64,000 bases of DNA from Pararcticibacter amylolyticus (GTDB taxonomy: Bacteria > Bacteroidota > Bacteroidia > Sphingobacteriales > Sphingobacteriaceae), in the NCBI RefSeq assembly GCF_003130405.1, contig NZ_QEAS01000004.1, forward strand, positions 245,964 to 309,963. Reading direction: 5' to 3'. Positions 1 to 10,800 of the stretch are shown in pieces. The translations under genes were made by a program, and so were the position numbers. Numbering within the stretch: the stretch's first letter is position 1; each line of letters opens with the position of its first letter. A model generated the notes under the pieces. It searched no databases. It was not told where the DNA came from and worked only from the letters and a program-made list of their open reading frames with translations.

Positions 1-1
1 A

Positions 2-1192
2 GCCTCCGCGCAAACCAAAAATAAAACGGTTTTTGTGATCGCTGATGGTATACCCGCCGATGTCCTGGAGCGTATGGATCTGCCAAATATAAAAAAAGTG
101 ATAGCAACTGGCAGCTATACCCGGATGTATGTAGGAGGGGACGCCACGACCTACAATCAAACTCCTACCATCTCGGCTGTTGGCTATAACAGTCTTCTTA
201 CCGGCACCTGGGTAAACAAACACAATGTTCCGGATAACGATATAAAGGCGCCGAATTATAATTACCAGAATATTTTCAGGCTGTTCAAAGCGCAATATCC
301 TTCAAAAAAAACTGCAATCTTTTCAAGCTGGCAGGACAACCGCACCAAGCTTCTTGGCCACCGTTTGCCCCAGGCAGGTAATGTGGAGGTCGACTGGCAT
401 TATGATGGGTATGAACTGGATACTGTAAGGTTTAAACACGACCGGGGACGCCACTATATGCATCTGATTGATGAACAGGTGATACAGGATGCGGCTTCAA
501 CCATCAGAAAAAATGCGCCGGACCTGTCATGGGTATACCTGGAATATACCGACGATATGGGACATCTGCACGGCGATAGTCCGGAGTTTGAAGCAGCTGT
601 TAAAATGCTTGACGCTCAGATCGGGAAACTAAACGACGCAATTGAATATCGTAAAAAGCAATTTAAGGAAAACTGGCTGTTTGTTATTACAACCGATCAT
701 GGCAGGGATGAAAGAACCGGAAAGGGGCATGGGGGGCAATCGCCGCGGCAGCGTACCACCTGGATGGTGACCAATTATCGTCCCTTGAATACCTATGCCA
801 CCCGCTACCAGCCAGCGATTGTTGATATTATGCCTACCATCAACCGGTTCATGAATATCGATGTACCTTTAGATGTTAAACGCGAACTTGATGGTACGCC
901 ATTGATAGGTAAGGTTTCGATCGCTGTTCCTATGGTGAATTTTGTTCAGGGAAATATAGATATCACATGGAAGGCAATTGAGCCTGAAGGGAAAGTAAAG
1001 GTATGGCTGGCCGGAACAAATGATTTCAAGATTGGGAAACCGGATACATACCGTTTGATAGGTGAGGTGCCGGTCAAAGACCAGCACGCCTGGATCAGCG
1101 TTAAAGATTACCCCTCTGAGTTTTACAAGATCGTGCTTGAAGCTCCTGAAAACACCTTAAACAAATGGATAATTCTGGAGGGCAAGAAATGA
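2..1192 (+). CDS. Secreted type I phosphodiesterase / alkaline phosphatase superfamily enzyme (5' end outside window)
   Basis: Frame is open from the window edge; the first codons read as the end of a signal peptide (ASAQ, then [12 protein letters not shown]), so the true start lies upstream and position 35 (GTG) is an internal valine. The order of metal ligands fits the nucleotide pyrophosphatase/phosphodiesterase branch: Asp in VIADG, the nucleophile Thr/Ser region in [11 protein letters not shown], Asp and His in [10 protein letters not shown], Asp-His in TTDHGRDE and a final His in GHGGQSP. The family hydrolyses phosphate mono- or diesters with two metal ions; the substrate cannot be read from sequence. 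The C-terminal about 100 residues look like a separate beta domain. The stop overlaps the start of the next gene (ATGA), so the two phosphatase-like genes are probably translated together. Confidence 0.85.
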   Translation, partial: ASAQTKNKTVFVIADGIPADVLERMDLPNIKKVIATGSYTRMYVGGDATTYNQTPTISAVGYNSLLTGTWVNKHNVPDNDIKAPNYNYQNIFRLFKAQYPSKKTAIFSSWQDNRTKLLGHRLPQAGNVEVDWHYDGYELDTVRFKHDRGRHYMHLIDEQVIQDAASTIRKNAPDLSWVYLEYTDDMGHLHGDSPEFEAAVKMLDAQIGKLNDAIEYRKKQFKENWLFVITTDHGRDERTGKGHGGQSPRQRTTWMVTNYRPLNTYATRYQPAIVDIMPTINRFMNIDVPLDVKRELDGTPLIGKVSIAVPMVNFVQGNIDITWKAIEPEGKVKVWLAGTNDFKIGKPDTYRLIGEVPVKDQHAWISVKDYPSEFYKIVLEAPENTLNKWIILEGKK

Positions 1193-1992
1193 TCAGGCGA
1201 TTTCTGTTTTTGGGAATTTTATTTCCGGTAGTGTTCACTATAGGATGTGGACAGGGTCATAACAAGACAGAGGAAAACAAATCCTCACTGCTGCCCGGCG
1301 GTCCGGCATGGGCTGCACTTTACCAACAGCAGTCGGGTGAGTACCGGGCGTTGTGTTACCAGGCATACAATATAGCCAGCCTGCGCCTCGAGCAAAAAGT
1401 AAAGCAGCATTCTGCCTTACCCAAAGCGATCATTACCGATATAGATGAAACAGTCCTCGATAACAGCCCCTATTTTGTTAGCCAGGCAAAAAAAGGATTG
1501 ACTTACAGCGACTCTTCCTGGATCGCATGGACAGCTCAGCGCAAATGCGATACTCTTCCCGGGGCTGTTCGCTTCCTGAAACGGGCAAAGGAACTCGGTG
1601 TATCTGTTTTTTACGTCACCAACCGTTTCGCTGAGGAAAGGCAGGCCACTCTTGCGAACCTGAAGCAGTTTGATTTACCGGATACGGATAATGAACACCT
1701 GTTCCTGATGGATGGAGGTACTTCCAGTAAGGAAAAAAGACGGCAGGGGATCAGTAAAAGTCATGAGGTGATTCTCTTGCTGGGCGACAATCTGGGTGAT
1801 TTTGACAGGGATTTTGACGAGAAAGATCCGTCACTGAGAACAGAGCAGGCGCGCAAAAGAGCAGGCGACTATGGAGACCGCTTTATTGTTTTTCCTAATG
1901 CGATGTATGGTACCTGGGAGGATGTTTTATATGGGAAAGACGAAAAATCAACCGATCAGAAAAATGATATCCTAACGAATTTGCTTAAATAG
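1189..1992 (+). CDS. 5'-nucleotidase, lipoprotein e(P4) family (HAD class C acid phosphatase)
   Basis: I chose the ATG at 1189 (overlapping the previous stop as ATGA) over the upstream in-frame ATG at 1165, because it gives a clean lipoprotein signal: charged MIRR, hydrophobic core, lipobox FTIGC with the acylated Cys at residue 20. The HAD motif I is DIDET (Asp84 nucleophile, Asp86 acid/base); motif II is the Thr in FYVTNR and the C-terminal acidic motif is LLGDNLGDF. These are the marks of bacterial class C acid phosphatases such as Haemophilus e(P4), which dephosphorylate nucleotides at the cell surface so that nucleosides can be taken up. The neighbouring phosphodiesterase fits a shared role in phosphate or nucleotide scavenging. 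Confidence 0.92.
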   Translation: MIRRFLFLGILFPVVFTIGCGQGHNKTEENKSSLLPGGPAWAALYQQQSGEYRALCYQAYNIASLRLEQKVKQHSALPKAIITDIDETVLDNSPYFVSQAKKGLTYSDSSWIAWTAQRKCDTLPGAVRFLKRAKELGVSVFYVTNRFAEERQATLANLKQFDLPDTDNEHLFLMDGGTSSKEKRRQGISKSHEVILLLGDNLGDFDRDFDEKDPSLRTEQARKRAGDYGDRFIVFPNAMYGTWEDVLYGKDEKSTDQKNDILTNLLK

Positions 1993-2024
1993 GTCTCTTA
2001 ATCATAGGTATGCCGCGGTGGGGC

Positions 2025-3221
2025 TTACCTGGAAAAACCCTTGCTGATCATTTCCAGGTAAGCCTCGTTGTTAGATTTTCTGAATTCAATGTCCCTGCAC
2101 TGGTTGAACAGGACAAATGACTTCAAAGAAGTGATAAATTTCCCGATAACAGGCTGATCAAGACCGCCTGGTTCAAAATGAAGGTTGTGGACGATCAGCA
2201 ATTTTCTTTTACGGTCGGCTTTTGCGTCCATTCGGGCAATAAAAGAGCCGTTTGCAAGTACCGGCAATGAGAAGTACCCGTATTTTCGCTTAGCAGCAGG
2301 CACAAAACATTCAATCTGGTAATCGAAATCAAAAAACTCTTTCAGCCGGTGACGAAAGACGTTGAGTATATCAAAGGGAGAAAGTATAAAAACTTCGTCG
2401 GACAGTACGATGTCTGTTTCCTGACCCGCTAACATATATAAATACGGTCCCCTGAGCCCTTCGACCATCACTGTTCGTACTTCGCCGCTTGCCACCATTT
2501 TTTCCAGTTCATCCTTAATGGAGTTCCCTTTTACCCGTCGTCCACGCCAGGCCAGATCCTTCGCGTATGCTATTCCCAGCACACCAAGTGTCCGGCGGAT
2601 CACATAGCGTGCAAATTCCTCCCTGGTTGGGGCAGACTGATCAGTGTCCGGTGGTATCAGATTGAGGGGCAGGTCGTATATCTTATGAAAAGCTTTGTTG
2701 CGGCTAATCATTAGTTTACCATCCAGATACAGCCGCTCAAGCGCCACTTTGGCCGGCCGCCAATCCCACCAACCCGAACTTGCCTGCTCTCTGTCGTACT
2801 CGAAATCACCAACCATCAGCGGACCTTCCCGCTCTATGCGTTCAAGCACATTTTTCATCAGCCGCATCTGTGCCGGAATCATCGGCTTTGCATTGGCCGC
2901 GAAGCTCTCCTTAACAGGAAGTGAATAGCGGAAATCACTCATTGGCAGATATCCGGCATCAGAAAAAAAATATTCAAAGACACGGCCGTCGTCGCAAAGC
3001 TCTGCCAGCCATTCTGTTTGATAATCCGGTATCCGTGCCGCCATCACATGGTGATGCGCGCGTTCCACTACGAAATTCGTGTCCAGCTGTACAAAACCAA
3101 AATGATGAATGAGCCTGTAAACAGCCTCGATTCCTGTCCCAAACTGTGCCTTCCGCGCCAGGCCGGCAGCATTCAGGATGATCTTACGTGCTTGTAATTT
3201 AGTAAGGATAACGGGTTCCAT
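2025..3221 (-). CDS. YcaQ/AlkZ-like winged-helix DNA glycosylase family protein
   Basis: 398 residues from the ATG at 3221; the longer reading from 3239 uses TTG and is less likely. The protein has the layout of the HTH_42 family, whose studied members (AlkZ, YcaQ/AlkX) are DNA glycosylases that unhook interstrand crosslinks or remove alkylated bases. The N-terminal wing carries QLDT (Gln45-Leu-Asp47), matching the catalytic QxD/QxQ position, and is followed by the conserved VVERAHHHVM stretch. The rest holds tandem winged-helix segments and a C-terminal beta domain. It is monocistronic; the gene to its right (3278-4075) is also on the minus strand. Assignment to the family is firm; the exact lesion is not predictable. 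Confidence 0.85.
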   Translation of the reverse strand: MEPVILTKLQARKIILNAAGLARKAQFGTGIEAVYRLIHHFGFVQLDTNFVVERAHHHVMAARIPDYQTEWLAELCDDGRVFEYFFSDAGYLPMSDFRYSLPVKESFAANAKPMIPAQMRLMKNVLERIEREGPLMVGDFEYDREQASSGWWDWRPAKVALERLYLDGKLMISRNKAFHKIYDLPLNLIPPDTDQSAPTREEFARYVIRRTLGVLGIAYAKDLAWRGRRVKGNSIKDELEKMVASGEVRTVMVEGLRGPYLYMLAGQETDIVLSDEVFILSPFDILNVFRHRLKEFFDFDYQIECFVPAAKRKYGYFSLPVLANGSFIARMDAKADRKRKLLIVHNLHFEPGGLDQPVIGKFITSLKSFVLFNQCRDIEFRKSNNEAYLEMISKGFSR

Positions 3222-3277
3222 TGTGCTAAAATAACCCAAAGATTGTTCGGATCAAATAATGGGACCTTATCGCAGTA

Positions 3278-4075
3278 CTAATTCCAGTCGGGGACCGACA
3301 GGAGTGGAACCGTACTTTGAGATGCCATTATTCCCGTTTTGCTTACATGCACAACTGATTCCCAGAAAGAATATTTTTGCGGAACCATTACGAGCAGGTC
3401 TGCTCCGCTTTCTTTTATTTCAGTACGGATACGTCTGACAATATGTAATCCATGTACGGTCTTAAATTCCAGTAATCCTTCATCTGCAAGCTTAAGCAAT
3501 TGATTGGCTGAAGGCGTATCGGCTTCAACATTGAAAATTTCAACACTGGCGTGTAATTGTTGTACCACTTGTTTTAGTGCTTCCTGAGTATGTGCCTGGT
3601 ATTCCCTGGAACAATCGCAGGCAAAAAGCACTTTCTCAATCTTTTTGAAAGCTGCACCTTTGGGAACCGACAAAACAGGATAGCTGGCAGAGGCTATCAG
3701 ACTGGTTGTGGTGTTGCCAAAGAGCTTTTGACCTAATGATCTCCCGCTCATACCCATCACAACCATCGCAGCATCATACTTTTTATAAACTGAATCCAGT
3801 TCATCCTTAAAATTCCCGAACGCCACTTCCGTGAATACACTGATCTTATATTGGTCAGCAATTCCCCTTGCGAATTTTGCGAGATGCTGCCTGTTTTCCT
3901 CCTGCATCATTTCAACTGTATGGGCTGGCAGGAGCGTATTAGAAGCATGAACAGGTATAATATAAGCATTAAAGAGTACAAGTCCCGCTTTAAGTTGCGC
4001 CGCTAATCCGGCAGCATATTTTACAGCATTATTTCCATCGAATGAATAATCTGTAGCCGCTATAATAGTAGTCAT
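3278..4075 (-). CDS. Universal stress protein, tandem UspA domains
   Basis: Two Usp domains in one chain (about residues 1-138 and 145-263). The first is well conserved, with an N-terminal IIAATDYS strand and an ATP-binding loop around residues 104-138 of the form MGxSG-n9-G-n-TTTSL...PVLSVP. The second is more divergent: it keeps the DLLVMVPQ strand but lacks a full glycine loop. Tandem Usp proteins of this length are common in Bacteroidota and are linked to survival under nutrient or redox stress. The gene lies just downstream of the TetR-family gene on the same strand (28-bp gap), so the two may be co-transcribed. Confidence 0.9.
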   Translation of the reverse strand: MTTIIAATDYSFDGNNAVKYAAGLAAQLKAGLVLFNAYIIPVHASNTLLPAHTVEMMQEENRQHLAKFARGIADQYKISVFTEVAFGNFKDELDSVYKKYDAAMVVMGMSGRSLGQKLFGNTTTSLIASASYPVLSVPKGAAFKKIEKVLFACDCSREYQAHTQEALKQVVQQLHASVEIFNVEADTPSANQLLKLADEGLLEFKTVHGLHIVRRIRTEIKESGADLLVMVPQKYSFWESVVHVSKTGIMASQSTVPLLSVPDWN

Positions 4076-4103
4076 ATTTTCCTGTTTACTCTTACTTTAG
4101 ATG

Positions 4104-4676
4104 TTATTCCGGGTTCCTGTTAAGGAATTCTTCAGCGAACAATTGCTGCCGCTTTAAAATGTCGCTGGCATCAGCGGTACAATCACACGTTGCGAGGCTA
4201 TCGATTCCGGAAATAAATTCTGAAGCGAGAGCCGTATACTGATTACCTCTTCTTATGGTTAAATCGTGATCTTTTGACAATAACTGCACAAACGCTAATC
4301 GCTCCTCTTTGATAAAATAGTTTCTGAAACAAAGGATATCCGGAGATGCGCTGTTTATTGAAGCAGGATGGAGGTAATCAAACCAACAACAGTTCCTCAA
4401 AAATTTCATTCGTGCACGTAACGCGAGATTCAATGCTTTATTCATTGAAAGCGAACGCCGCGGGATTTTTTCTGTCAGAGTTTTAAAGTACTCGGCTGCG
4501 GGTGAGGCAAGAGCAGCCAGAACAGCGGCGTCTTTACCTGGAAAGTAATAATAAAGAGCAGCTACTGAAACTCCTGCACCTGCGGCGATATCTTCAATCG
4601 TTGTCTTCGCTATTCCAAAATAGGATATTCTGGAGGTGATCGAACTAAGTAGCTGCTCTTTTCTCATGTTCCGCAA
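4104..4676 (-). CDS. TetR/AcrR family transcriptional regulator
   Basis: 190 residues. The N-terminal helix-turn-helix (about residues 15-60) shows the typical TetR pattern: GIAKTTIEDIAAGAGVS, then ALYYYFPGKDAAVLAAL. The C-terminal about 130 residues are the helical ligand and dimer domain, here with several cysteines. The ligand cannot be predicted. It precedes the universal stress protein gene on the same strand and follows the AraC gene at 4733-5665, also on the minus strand, so it may control itself and the stress gene. Stop-to-start gap to the upstream AraC gene is 56 bp. Confidence 0.9.
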   Translation of the reverse strand: MRNMRKEQLLSSITSRISYFGIAKTTIEDIAAGAGVSVAALYYYFPGKDAAVLAALASPAAEYFKTLTEKIPRRSLSMNKALNLALRARMKFLRNCCWFDYLHPASINSASPDILCFRNYFIKEERLAFVQLLSKDHDLTIRRGNQYTALASEFISGIDSLATCDCTADASDILKRQQLFAEEFLNRNPE

Positions 4677-4732
4677 AATTGCTGAAGAAAAGTCTGTCAG
4701 AATTCTACTAAACGCGGAATAATTTGTCTGTT

Positions 4733-5665
4733 TTACGGTTCTTGCCTGGCTGGCCGAAGGAACGAGTGCTTCCGGTAATCCTTTGGTGATTCGCCGGAAA
4801 GCCGGGTGAAGAATTTGCTGAAAAAAGCTGGCGAGCTGAAATTCAACTCATAGGAGATTTCTGAGATACTTAAATCTGTCTCAATTAAAAATCTTTTGGC
4901 TTCTGTTATATCCAGCTCATGGATGATCTGACTTGCCGTTTTTCCAGTAAGTTCCTTTACTGTTTCTGAAAGATGTTTGCTGGTGACAAATAACCTGTCG
5001 CTGTAGAATGCGAGATTGCGCTGTTGCGTATGATATTGCATGGCCATCCGGCTAAAACGCATCACCAGATCTTCTTTTCTTCCGTAGTTCAGGGAAGTTA
5101 TATCAAGCTTTACACGGGAAATGGCTCCCAGCTCAAACAGAAAATCTGCTATACTGTTCGCCAGCAATTCCCGCCCATAGACATGCGAGGCTAATTTGAC
5201 TGCCCGTTCCGTAATGGAAGAGATAAGCTTGTCATATAGTTGAGTTTCATGGTCATCCAACATCAGGGGACTGAAGTTCTTCGAATTGAAAAACTCGATA
5301 ACGTCATAGATCTTTTCATTGATAAGAAGGTCTGTAAACATCCTGAATGTGAAACTGATGCCGCTTATGCGGCAGTCCGGTTCCGCTTCCGAAATTTGCT
5401 TCAGACTGTAAGGTACTGATATGAATACTCCTCCAGGCAGCATTTCATACTCCTTCATGTCAATACTGATCTTCATTTTCCCGGAGATCACCCTCGCTAT
5501 CGTAAAGAAGTCAGACCTGAAACTTTTAGATATAGTGAAGCCCGCAGGTGTGCCGGGGACGAATACCGGGCCATTAATAATGGAAAGATAGTCGAACACA
5601 AAAGCACTCGCGGCCGGGCTGTCGCGGAGAGAAGAGTGCTTTAATACCTGTATCTGCTTTTTCAA
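4733..5665 (-). CDS. AraC family transcriptional regulator
   Basis: 310 residues with an N-terminal cupin-like sensor region and a C-terminal AraC/XylS DNA-binding domain (about residues 200-305). The second HTH ends in the signature ISEISYELNFSSPAFFSKFFTRLSGESPKDYR. It is divergent from the AraC gene at 5729 with only 63 bp between the starts. The two proteins have the same layout and length and look like paralogues, so each may act on the shared promoter region. The plus-strand neighbour leads into an RND efflux operon, making a role in sensing small toxic molecules a reasonable inference. Confidence 0.9.
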   Translation of the reverse strand: MKKQIQVLKHSSLRDSPAASAFVFDYLSIINGPVFVPGTPAGFTISKSFRSDFFTIARVISGKMKISIDMKEYEMLPGGVFISVPYSLKQISEAEPDCRISGISFTFRMFTDLLINEKIYDVIEFFNSKNFSPLMLDDHETQLYDKLISSITERAVKLASHVYGRELLANSIADFLFELGAISRVKLDITSLNYGRKEDLVMRFSRMAMQYHTQQRNLAFYSDRLFVTSKHLSETVKELTGKTASQIIHELDITEAKRFLIETDLSISEISYELNFSSPAFFSKFFTRLSGESPKDYRKHSFLRPARQEP

Positions 5666-5728
5666 AAACTTGCTCTAAATAGGCAAAATTAGTTTTTATC
5701 TTTATCTCCCAATAAATAAATAGGGTAA

Positions 5729-6625
5729 TTGACCAAAAAATCGGAAATACGCCACCTTACTATTAAGGAAATACTGAATGTTCTGGAAGAGGAAGAACAG
5801 GATGGCGGCCTTCATGTGTATTTCCGGCAGCAGGTGATATCTCACAATCCTTTCCCTTACCCGTTTCGCAGTGAGAACACTGGTATATTGATTTTTACCC
5901 GTGGAAGAGTTAAAATACAGATTGATCTTAAAACGTATATAGCCGGGGTCAACGATATAGTTTTCCTTGATTCTCAATCCATCCTTCAGGTAATGGAGGT
6001 CATCGAAGATGTACAATGTGTTTCTGTTAGTTTTACCGACGAATTTGCACTTAAAAACATTCAGAACTACAGCGATGTCAATGTCCTGCGCCTGTTTGCA
6101 GAAAAAAAAATAACAGTTTTCCATCTTCCCGCACCGAAGCGCGACCTTTTTATCCAATTGATAGAACATCTTTACCGGCTTAACCGCGGCCAGGAGAAAT
6201 ACTACAGGAAGGAACGGATCATGCATTTTTTTAATGTGCTGGCTCTTGAACTCATGGGAATTGTCAGGGAGGAGATTGAAAAACTTGATTTAAAAACTTC
6301 CCGTAAGAAAATCCTGATCGACCAGTTTTTGAAGCATTTGAAAGTGCATGCGAGGAAAGAACGCGATGTGCAGTTCTACGCGGATAAGCTATGTGTGACG
6401 CCTGATTACCTTACCAGGGTAATAAAACAAGCTTCTGATCTGACTGCCCGCGAGGTAATTGAGGAGGCTGTAGTCATGGAAGCAAGAGACCTGCTCATGG
6501 ACCATAACCTTTCGATTGGCCGCATCGCCGAAATTCTGAATTTTAGTGACCAGTCGTTCTTTGGGAAGTATTTTAAAAAGAAAATGAAAGTATCTCCCAA
6601 TGCTTTCCGTAACCAAAACCACTGA
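5729..6625 (+). CDS. AraC family transcriptional regulator upstream of RND efflux operon
   Basis: 298 residues. The start is taken as TTG at 5729 because an in-frame stop directly precedes it (5726-5728) and no ATG occurs before about residue 90. The C-terminal AraC domain holds two HTHs: FYADKLCVTPDYLTRVIK and a second closing with SIGRIAEILNFSDQSFFGKYFKKKMKVSPNAFR. The N-terminal part is a cupin-type sensing domain. It lies 142 bp upstream of the efflux adaptor gene on the same strand and is the best candidate for its local regulator. It pairs with a divergent paralogue at 4733-5665. Confidence 0.88.
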   Translation: MTKKSEIRHLTIKEILNVLEEEEQDGGLHVYFRQQVISHNPFPYPFRSENTGILIFTRGRVKIQIDLKTYIAGVNDIVFLDSQSILQVMEVIEDVQCVSVSFTDEFALKNIQNYSDVNVLRLFAEKKITVFHLPAPKRDLFIQLIEHLYRLNRGQEKYYRKERIMHFFNVLALELMGIVREEIEKLDLKTSRKKILIDQFLKHLKVHARKERDVQFYADKLCVTPDYLTRVIKQASDLTAREVIEEAVVMEARDLLMDHNLSIGRIAEILNFSDQSFFGKYFKKKMKVSPNAFRNQNH

Positions 6626-6767
6626 TGATCTCCCATCTTATGATTTTCGTGCGGATTTAGACCAAAACTCTCCGAATGCAGCTCTACCTCCTGCAGTCCC
6701 TTTAACTGAAATTTGCAGCTCAGCGCAGGATGCAGATCTTCCTGGCAATAATTTATAACACAGGTAT

Positions 6768-7796
6768 ATGTTGAACAAAAACATTTTTTTGGGGATAGCT
6801 GTACTGGCTTTCTGTAGTTGCGGAACCGATAGCAAAACCGCAAATGAAAAACCAGCCGTAACAAACAAAGTTACTGTCAGTGAGGTGACAGTTTCGGCAC
6901 AACCGCAGGTGCTAACCTATAGCGGGAGCATTGAACCCGACAACTCTGTGTCCATGGGCTTTAGCGTACCAGGCAGGGTGACATCGGTCACAGTACAAGA
7001 GGGACAGCATGTTCAGAAAGGGCAGTTGCTGGCAACAATTGAGCAGAATACCTATCAAAACAATCTCGCGGTGTCGAATGCCGCCCTTGAGCAGGCCAGG
7101 GATAATTTTAAGCGGCTCGATCAGCTATACCAAAAGAAGAGTCTTCCCGAGCGGGATTATATTGCCGCAAAAGTGGCCCTGACACAGGCAAAAGCGAACA
7201 GTGAAACTGCCGCTAAAAACCTGAGGGATACACGTCTTTATGCATCGTTTTCAGGAATCGTTACCAGGAAGCTTACAGAGACAGGCGCCATAGTAGGGCC
7301 TGGCACTCCTGCATTCACCATCGTGAAAACAGATAATGTTTATGCTACGGCCTCCATTACAGAGAATGAAATAGCTTTGCTGAAAATAGGAGCCGCTGCA
7401 GATGTGTCGGTTCCATCACTCGGTAAAGAAATCCGCGGAGAGGTTACAATTATCAACCCCCAGGGTGATGATTACTCCAGAACTTACACGGTAAAAATCA
7501 GGCTCGATAATCCCGGCGGCAGGCTGTTGCCGGGTATGCTGGCCGATATAAAGATCCGTACAGGAAAAAATACTGATGCTATTATTATACCAGCACAGGC
7601 ACTTATCCGCGATTCCGACAACATCAATTATGTATTTGTAGTAAAAGACGGAAACACGGCATTCAGAAAAAGGGTAAATCTTACGACGTTAACAGGCAGC
7701 AGCAATGTAGTAGTTAGCAGCGGATTGCAGAAAGGCGACAAGCTTATCGTGTCCGGCCAGACTAATCTGGAGGACGGCTCGCCGGTTCAATTCTAA
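6768..7796 (+). CDS. RND efflux periplasmic adaptor (HlyD/MFP family) lipoprotein
   Basis: 342 residues. The N-terminus is a lipoprotein signal with lipobox FCSC (Cys about 18) that would anchor it to the periplasmic face of a membrane. Domains in order: beta-barrel/lipoyl half (SGSIEPDNSVSMGFSVPGRV), a short coiled-coil hairpin rich in Gln/Ala (about 90-150), second lipoyl half (LYASFSGIVTRKL), beta-barrel and membrane-proximal domain. This is the layout of AcrA/MexA. It bridges the inner-membrane pump (next gene, 29-bp gap) to the outer-membrane channel. Substrates are unknown. Confidence 0.93.
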   Translation: MLNKNIFLGIAVLAFCSCGTDSKTANEKPAVTNKVTVSEVTVSAQPQVLTYSGSIEPDNSVSMGFSVPGRVTSVTVQEGQHVQKGQLLATIEQNTYQNNLAVSNAALEQARDNFKRLDQLYQKKSLPERDYIAAKVALTQAKANSETAAKNLRDTRLYASFSGIVTRKLTETGAIVGPGTPAFTIVKTDNVYATASITENEIALLKIGAAADVSVPSLGKEIRGEVTIINPQGDDYSRTYTVKIRLDNPGGRLLPGMLADIKIRTGKNTDAIIIPAQALIRDSDNINYVFVVKDGNTAFRKRVNLTTLTGSSNVVVSSGLQKGDKLIVSGQTNLEDGSPVQF

Positions 7797-7825
7797 TTAT
7801 TTAAGCCCCGATAACTTATTTAAAC

Positions 7826-10800
7826 ATGACGAACAGAAAAACGCACTTTCTGGAAGCCGCTATGACGCACAAGCAGGTGGTTATTGTGCTGGTTGTACTT
7901 TTGATGATATTGGGTGTGAGCTCCTTGTTAAATATGCCCCGGAGCGAAAATCCTCGTATAGACATGCCTGTCGCGGCAGTATATGCTTTATATCCGGGCG
8001 CAGATGAACACCAGGTGGAAGAGGAGGTTACAAAGAAAATCGAACAATACCTTTTCTCCTTCGAGGAGATTAAAAAGAGAAAAACGAAGTCGGAGACCAG
8101 GGAAGGCCAGGTTTTCCTGACGGTCGAAATCAACACCGATGTTAAAGACCGTAAAAAGTTCTGGCATACACTGCAGCTGGATATGGATGCGAACCTGCGT
8201 TCTAAACTTCCGTCTGGTGTAATCGGTCCTTTTGTGAACAGTAATTTTGCTGATGTAACGGCTCTTATTGTTTCAGTATCCTCTAAAGAACGGTCATATG
8301 CCGAAATTGAACAATACCTGGACAAACTTGAAGACGGATTAAAAGTGATACCTACGGTATCTAAGATTAACCGGTCCGGGGCTCAAAGACAACAGATCTA
8401 TGTAAAAATAGACGACCGGAAATTAAAGCAGTTTGGCTTCGACGTCAGCACGCTGATGAGGGTATTACAGCAGCAAAACATTACCGGCTACTCGGGCGAA
8501 CTTTCCCCTGGTTCCAGTAACATTATTCCGGTTTATACCAATAGCCGTTACAGGGATGAAGCGGCAATCGCCGGTCAGATCGTCTACACAACACCTGCAG
8601 GTACCGTAGTGCACCTTAGAGATGTTGCTTCGCTTGAACGAAGGTTTGAAGAACGTTCCTCATTTGTCAGGATGGGAGAGGAAAAGGCAATGGTGCTGAC
8701 CATTGATATGCAGCCTGGCAACAATATAGTAGCATTCGGCGAAGAAGTGCAGGAAAAAATTGCGTCGGTGCAGAAGACATTTCCGCCGGATGTAAAAATT
8801 AAAACTATTGTAAATCAGCCCGAAGCTGTTTCCGATAGCATCAGCCATTTCATGAAAGAGTTCGGGCTTGCAATCGCTTCCGTAGTGCTTGTTGTGATGT
8901 TGCTGCTGCCTTTCCGGGTTGCAGCAGTGGCGTCGGCGGCAGCGCCCATCTCAATTATTATCACGTTCGGGCTCATGCAGATAATCGGGCTGGAATTACA
9001 CCAGGTAACATTGGCGGCATTGATCATTGTACTGGGGATGGTGGTGGACAATGCAATTGTTGTGGTCGATAATTATATCGAGAAGCTTGATGAGCATATT
9101 GAGCCCTGGACCGCCGCCTGGCAGGCTGCCAAGCAGCTGATGATCCCGATATTTACCGCTACGCTGGCCATTATCTTTGCTTTTCTTCCGCTGGCGCTCT
9201 TTATGGACGGTATTGCTAAGGACTTCATGTTTTCACTTCCTGTTACCGTTGCGGTTGCACTGGTTGTATCCATGCTCATTGCCCTCTTGTTTACGCCATA
9301 TACCTGCTATGTCTTCATTAAGAAGGGATTAAAACATAAGATCAGCGAACGTCCGCCACGGAAAAGCATGCTGGACTACCTGCAGGGGGGCTTTGATTAC
9401 GCCATTACCAGGGCCTTCCGCTGGCCTCGTACAACGATGGCACTTGGACTGCTTTCGGTGCTCTCTGCATTGTTTATTGCCACGCGGGTGAACAACGAAT
9501 TCTTCCCGACACTCGAACGCAACCAGTTCAACATGGAAATCTGGATGCCTAACGGGGCCAGCCTTGAGAAAACAGAATCGAAGGTAAAAGAACTGGAAGA
9601 GATACTGAAAAGAGATCAACGGGTGGTTGACATTACCAGCTTTGTGGGTATGAGCTCACCGCGTTTTCATACCACCTATGCACCGGAGGCACCAAAGAAG
9701 CATTTTGCCCAGATATTTATAACCACAACCGGGAATGATGCTACTGCGGAGATGGCCACAGAATACCTTGATAAACTCAAAGGATTTATGGCGGATGGAT
9801 ATGTCAAAATAAAGCAGATCAGTTTTCAGGAAGGTTCTCCTATCGATGTAAGGGTGCTCAGCGAAAGCGAAGCTGACCAGAAGAAAGTAGCCTTAAAGAT
9901 AAAGAAGATCCTGGAAAAAGCCGAAGGGACGAACCTGGTTCGCCTCGGAAGTGAGTACGACTACATGGGCATTAAACTCAATATCGATCCGGTCAAAGCA
10001 AGCCGGCTGGGCATCAGCAACCAGGCGATTACTCAGACTCTGGGAGCCGGACTTAAGGGCTATTCTGTGTCAACCTTATGGGAAGGAGATAAGCCTGTAG
10101 ATATCTTCCTTCGTTATGATTCGGTTAGCAGAAAGGACGTGAATGCGCTGCTGAAACTGCATATCACCTCCATATACGGGCAGAAGATCCAGCTTAGTGA
10201 AGTTGCTTCACTGCAGCCGGAATGGCACACCGGGATGATTGCGAGGCGTAACGGATTGAAGTTACTGAGCGTATTCTCAGAGGCTCAACTGGGAATTAAA
10301 CCTTCCCGCATACTGAAAGAAGTTAAACCAGAAATCGATGCGCTTGAATTGCCCAAGGGGGTAACCATCCAATATGGCGGTGATGCGGAGTCGAGTGCGG
10401 AGAACGCACCGGGAATGGGACTGTCTCTCAGCGTAAGCCTGATACTTATTTTCCTTACCCTCTTATTTCAGTTCAAAGGCCCCGGAAAAGCATTGATCAT
10501 ACTATGTACATTCCTGCTGAGCCTGTTCGGTGCTTTCCTTGGCTTGCTTGTTACCGGTAACCCTCTTGGCATGACAGCATTTATGGGGATCATCAGCCTG
10601 ATCGGAATAGTAGTACGTAACGGGATCATTCTGGTTGATTATGCCGACGAACTGATCCGGGATCATGGCTATACACACAAATCAGCTGCTATTGCCGCAG
10701 CGAAGCGCAGGATGCGCCCGATCTTCCTCACTTCGGCTGCGGCGGCAGTTGGTGTTGTTCCGATGATTATCAGCAAGTCGCCATTATGGGCGCCTTTGGG

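Noticed and set aside
5702-6226. 174-codon minus-strand ORF
   Set aside because: Shadow of the AraC gene on the plus strand, which has clear HTH motifs.
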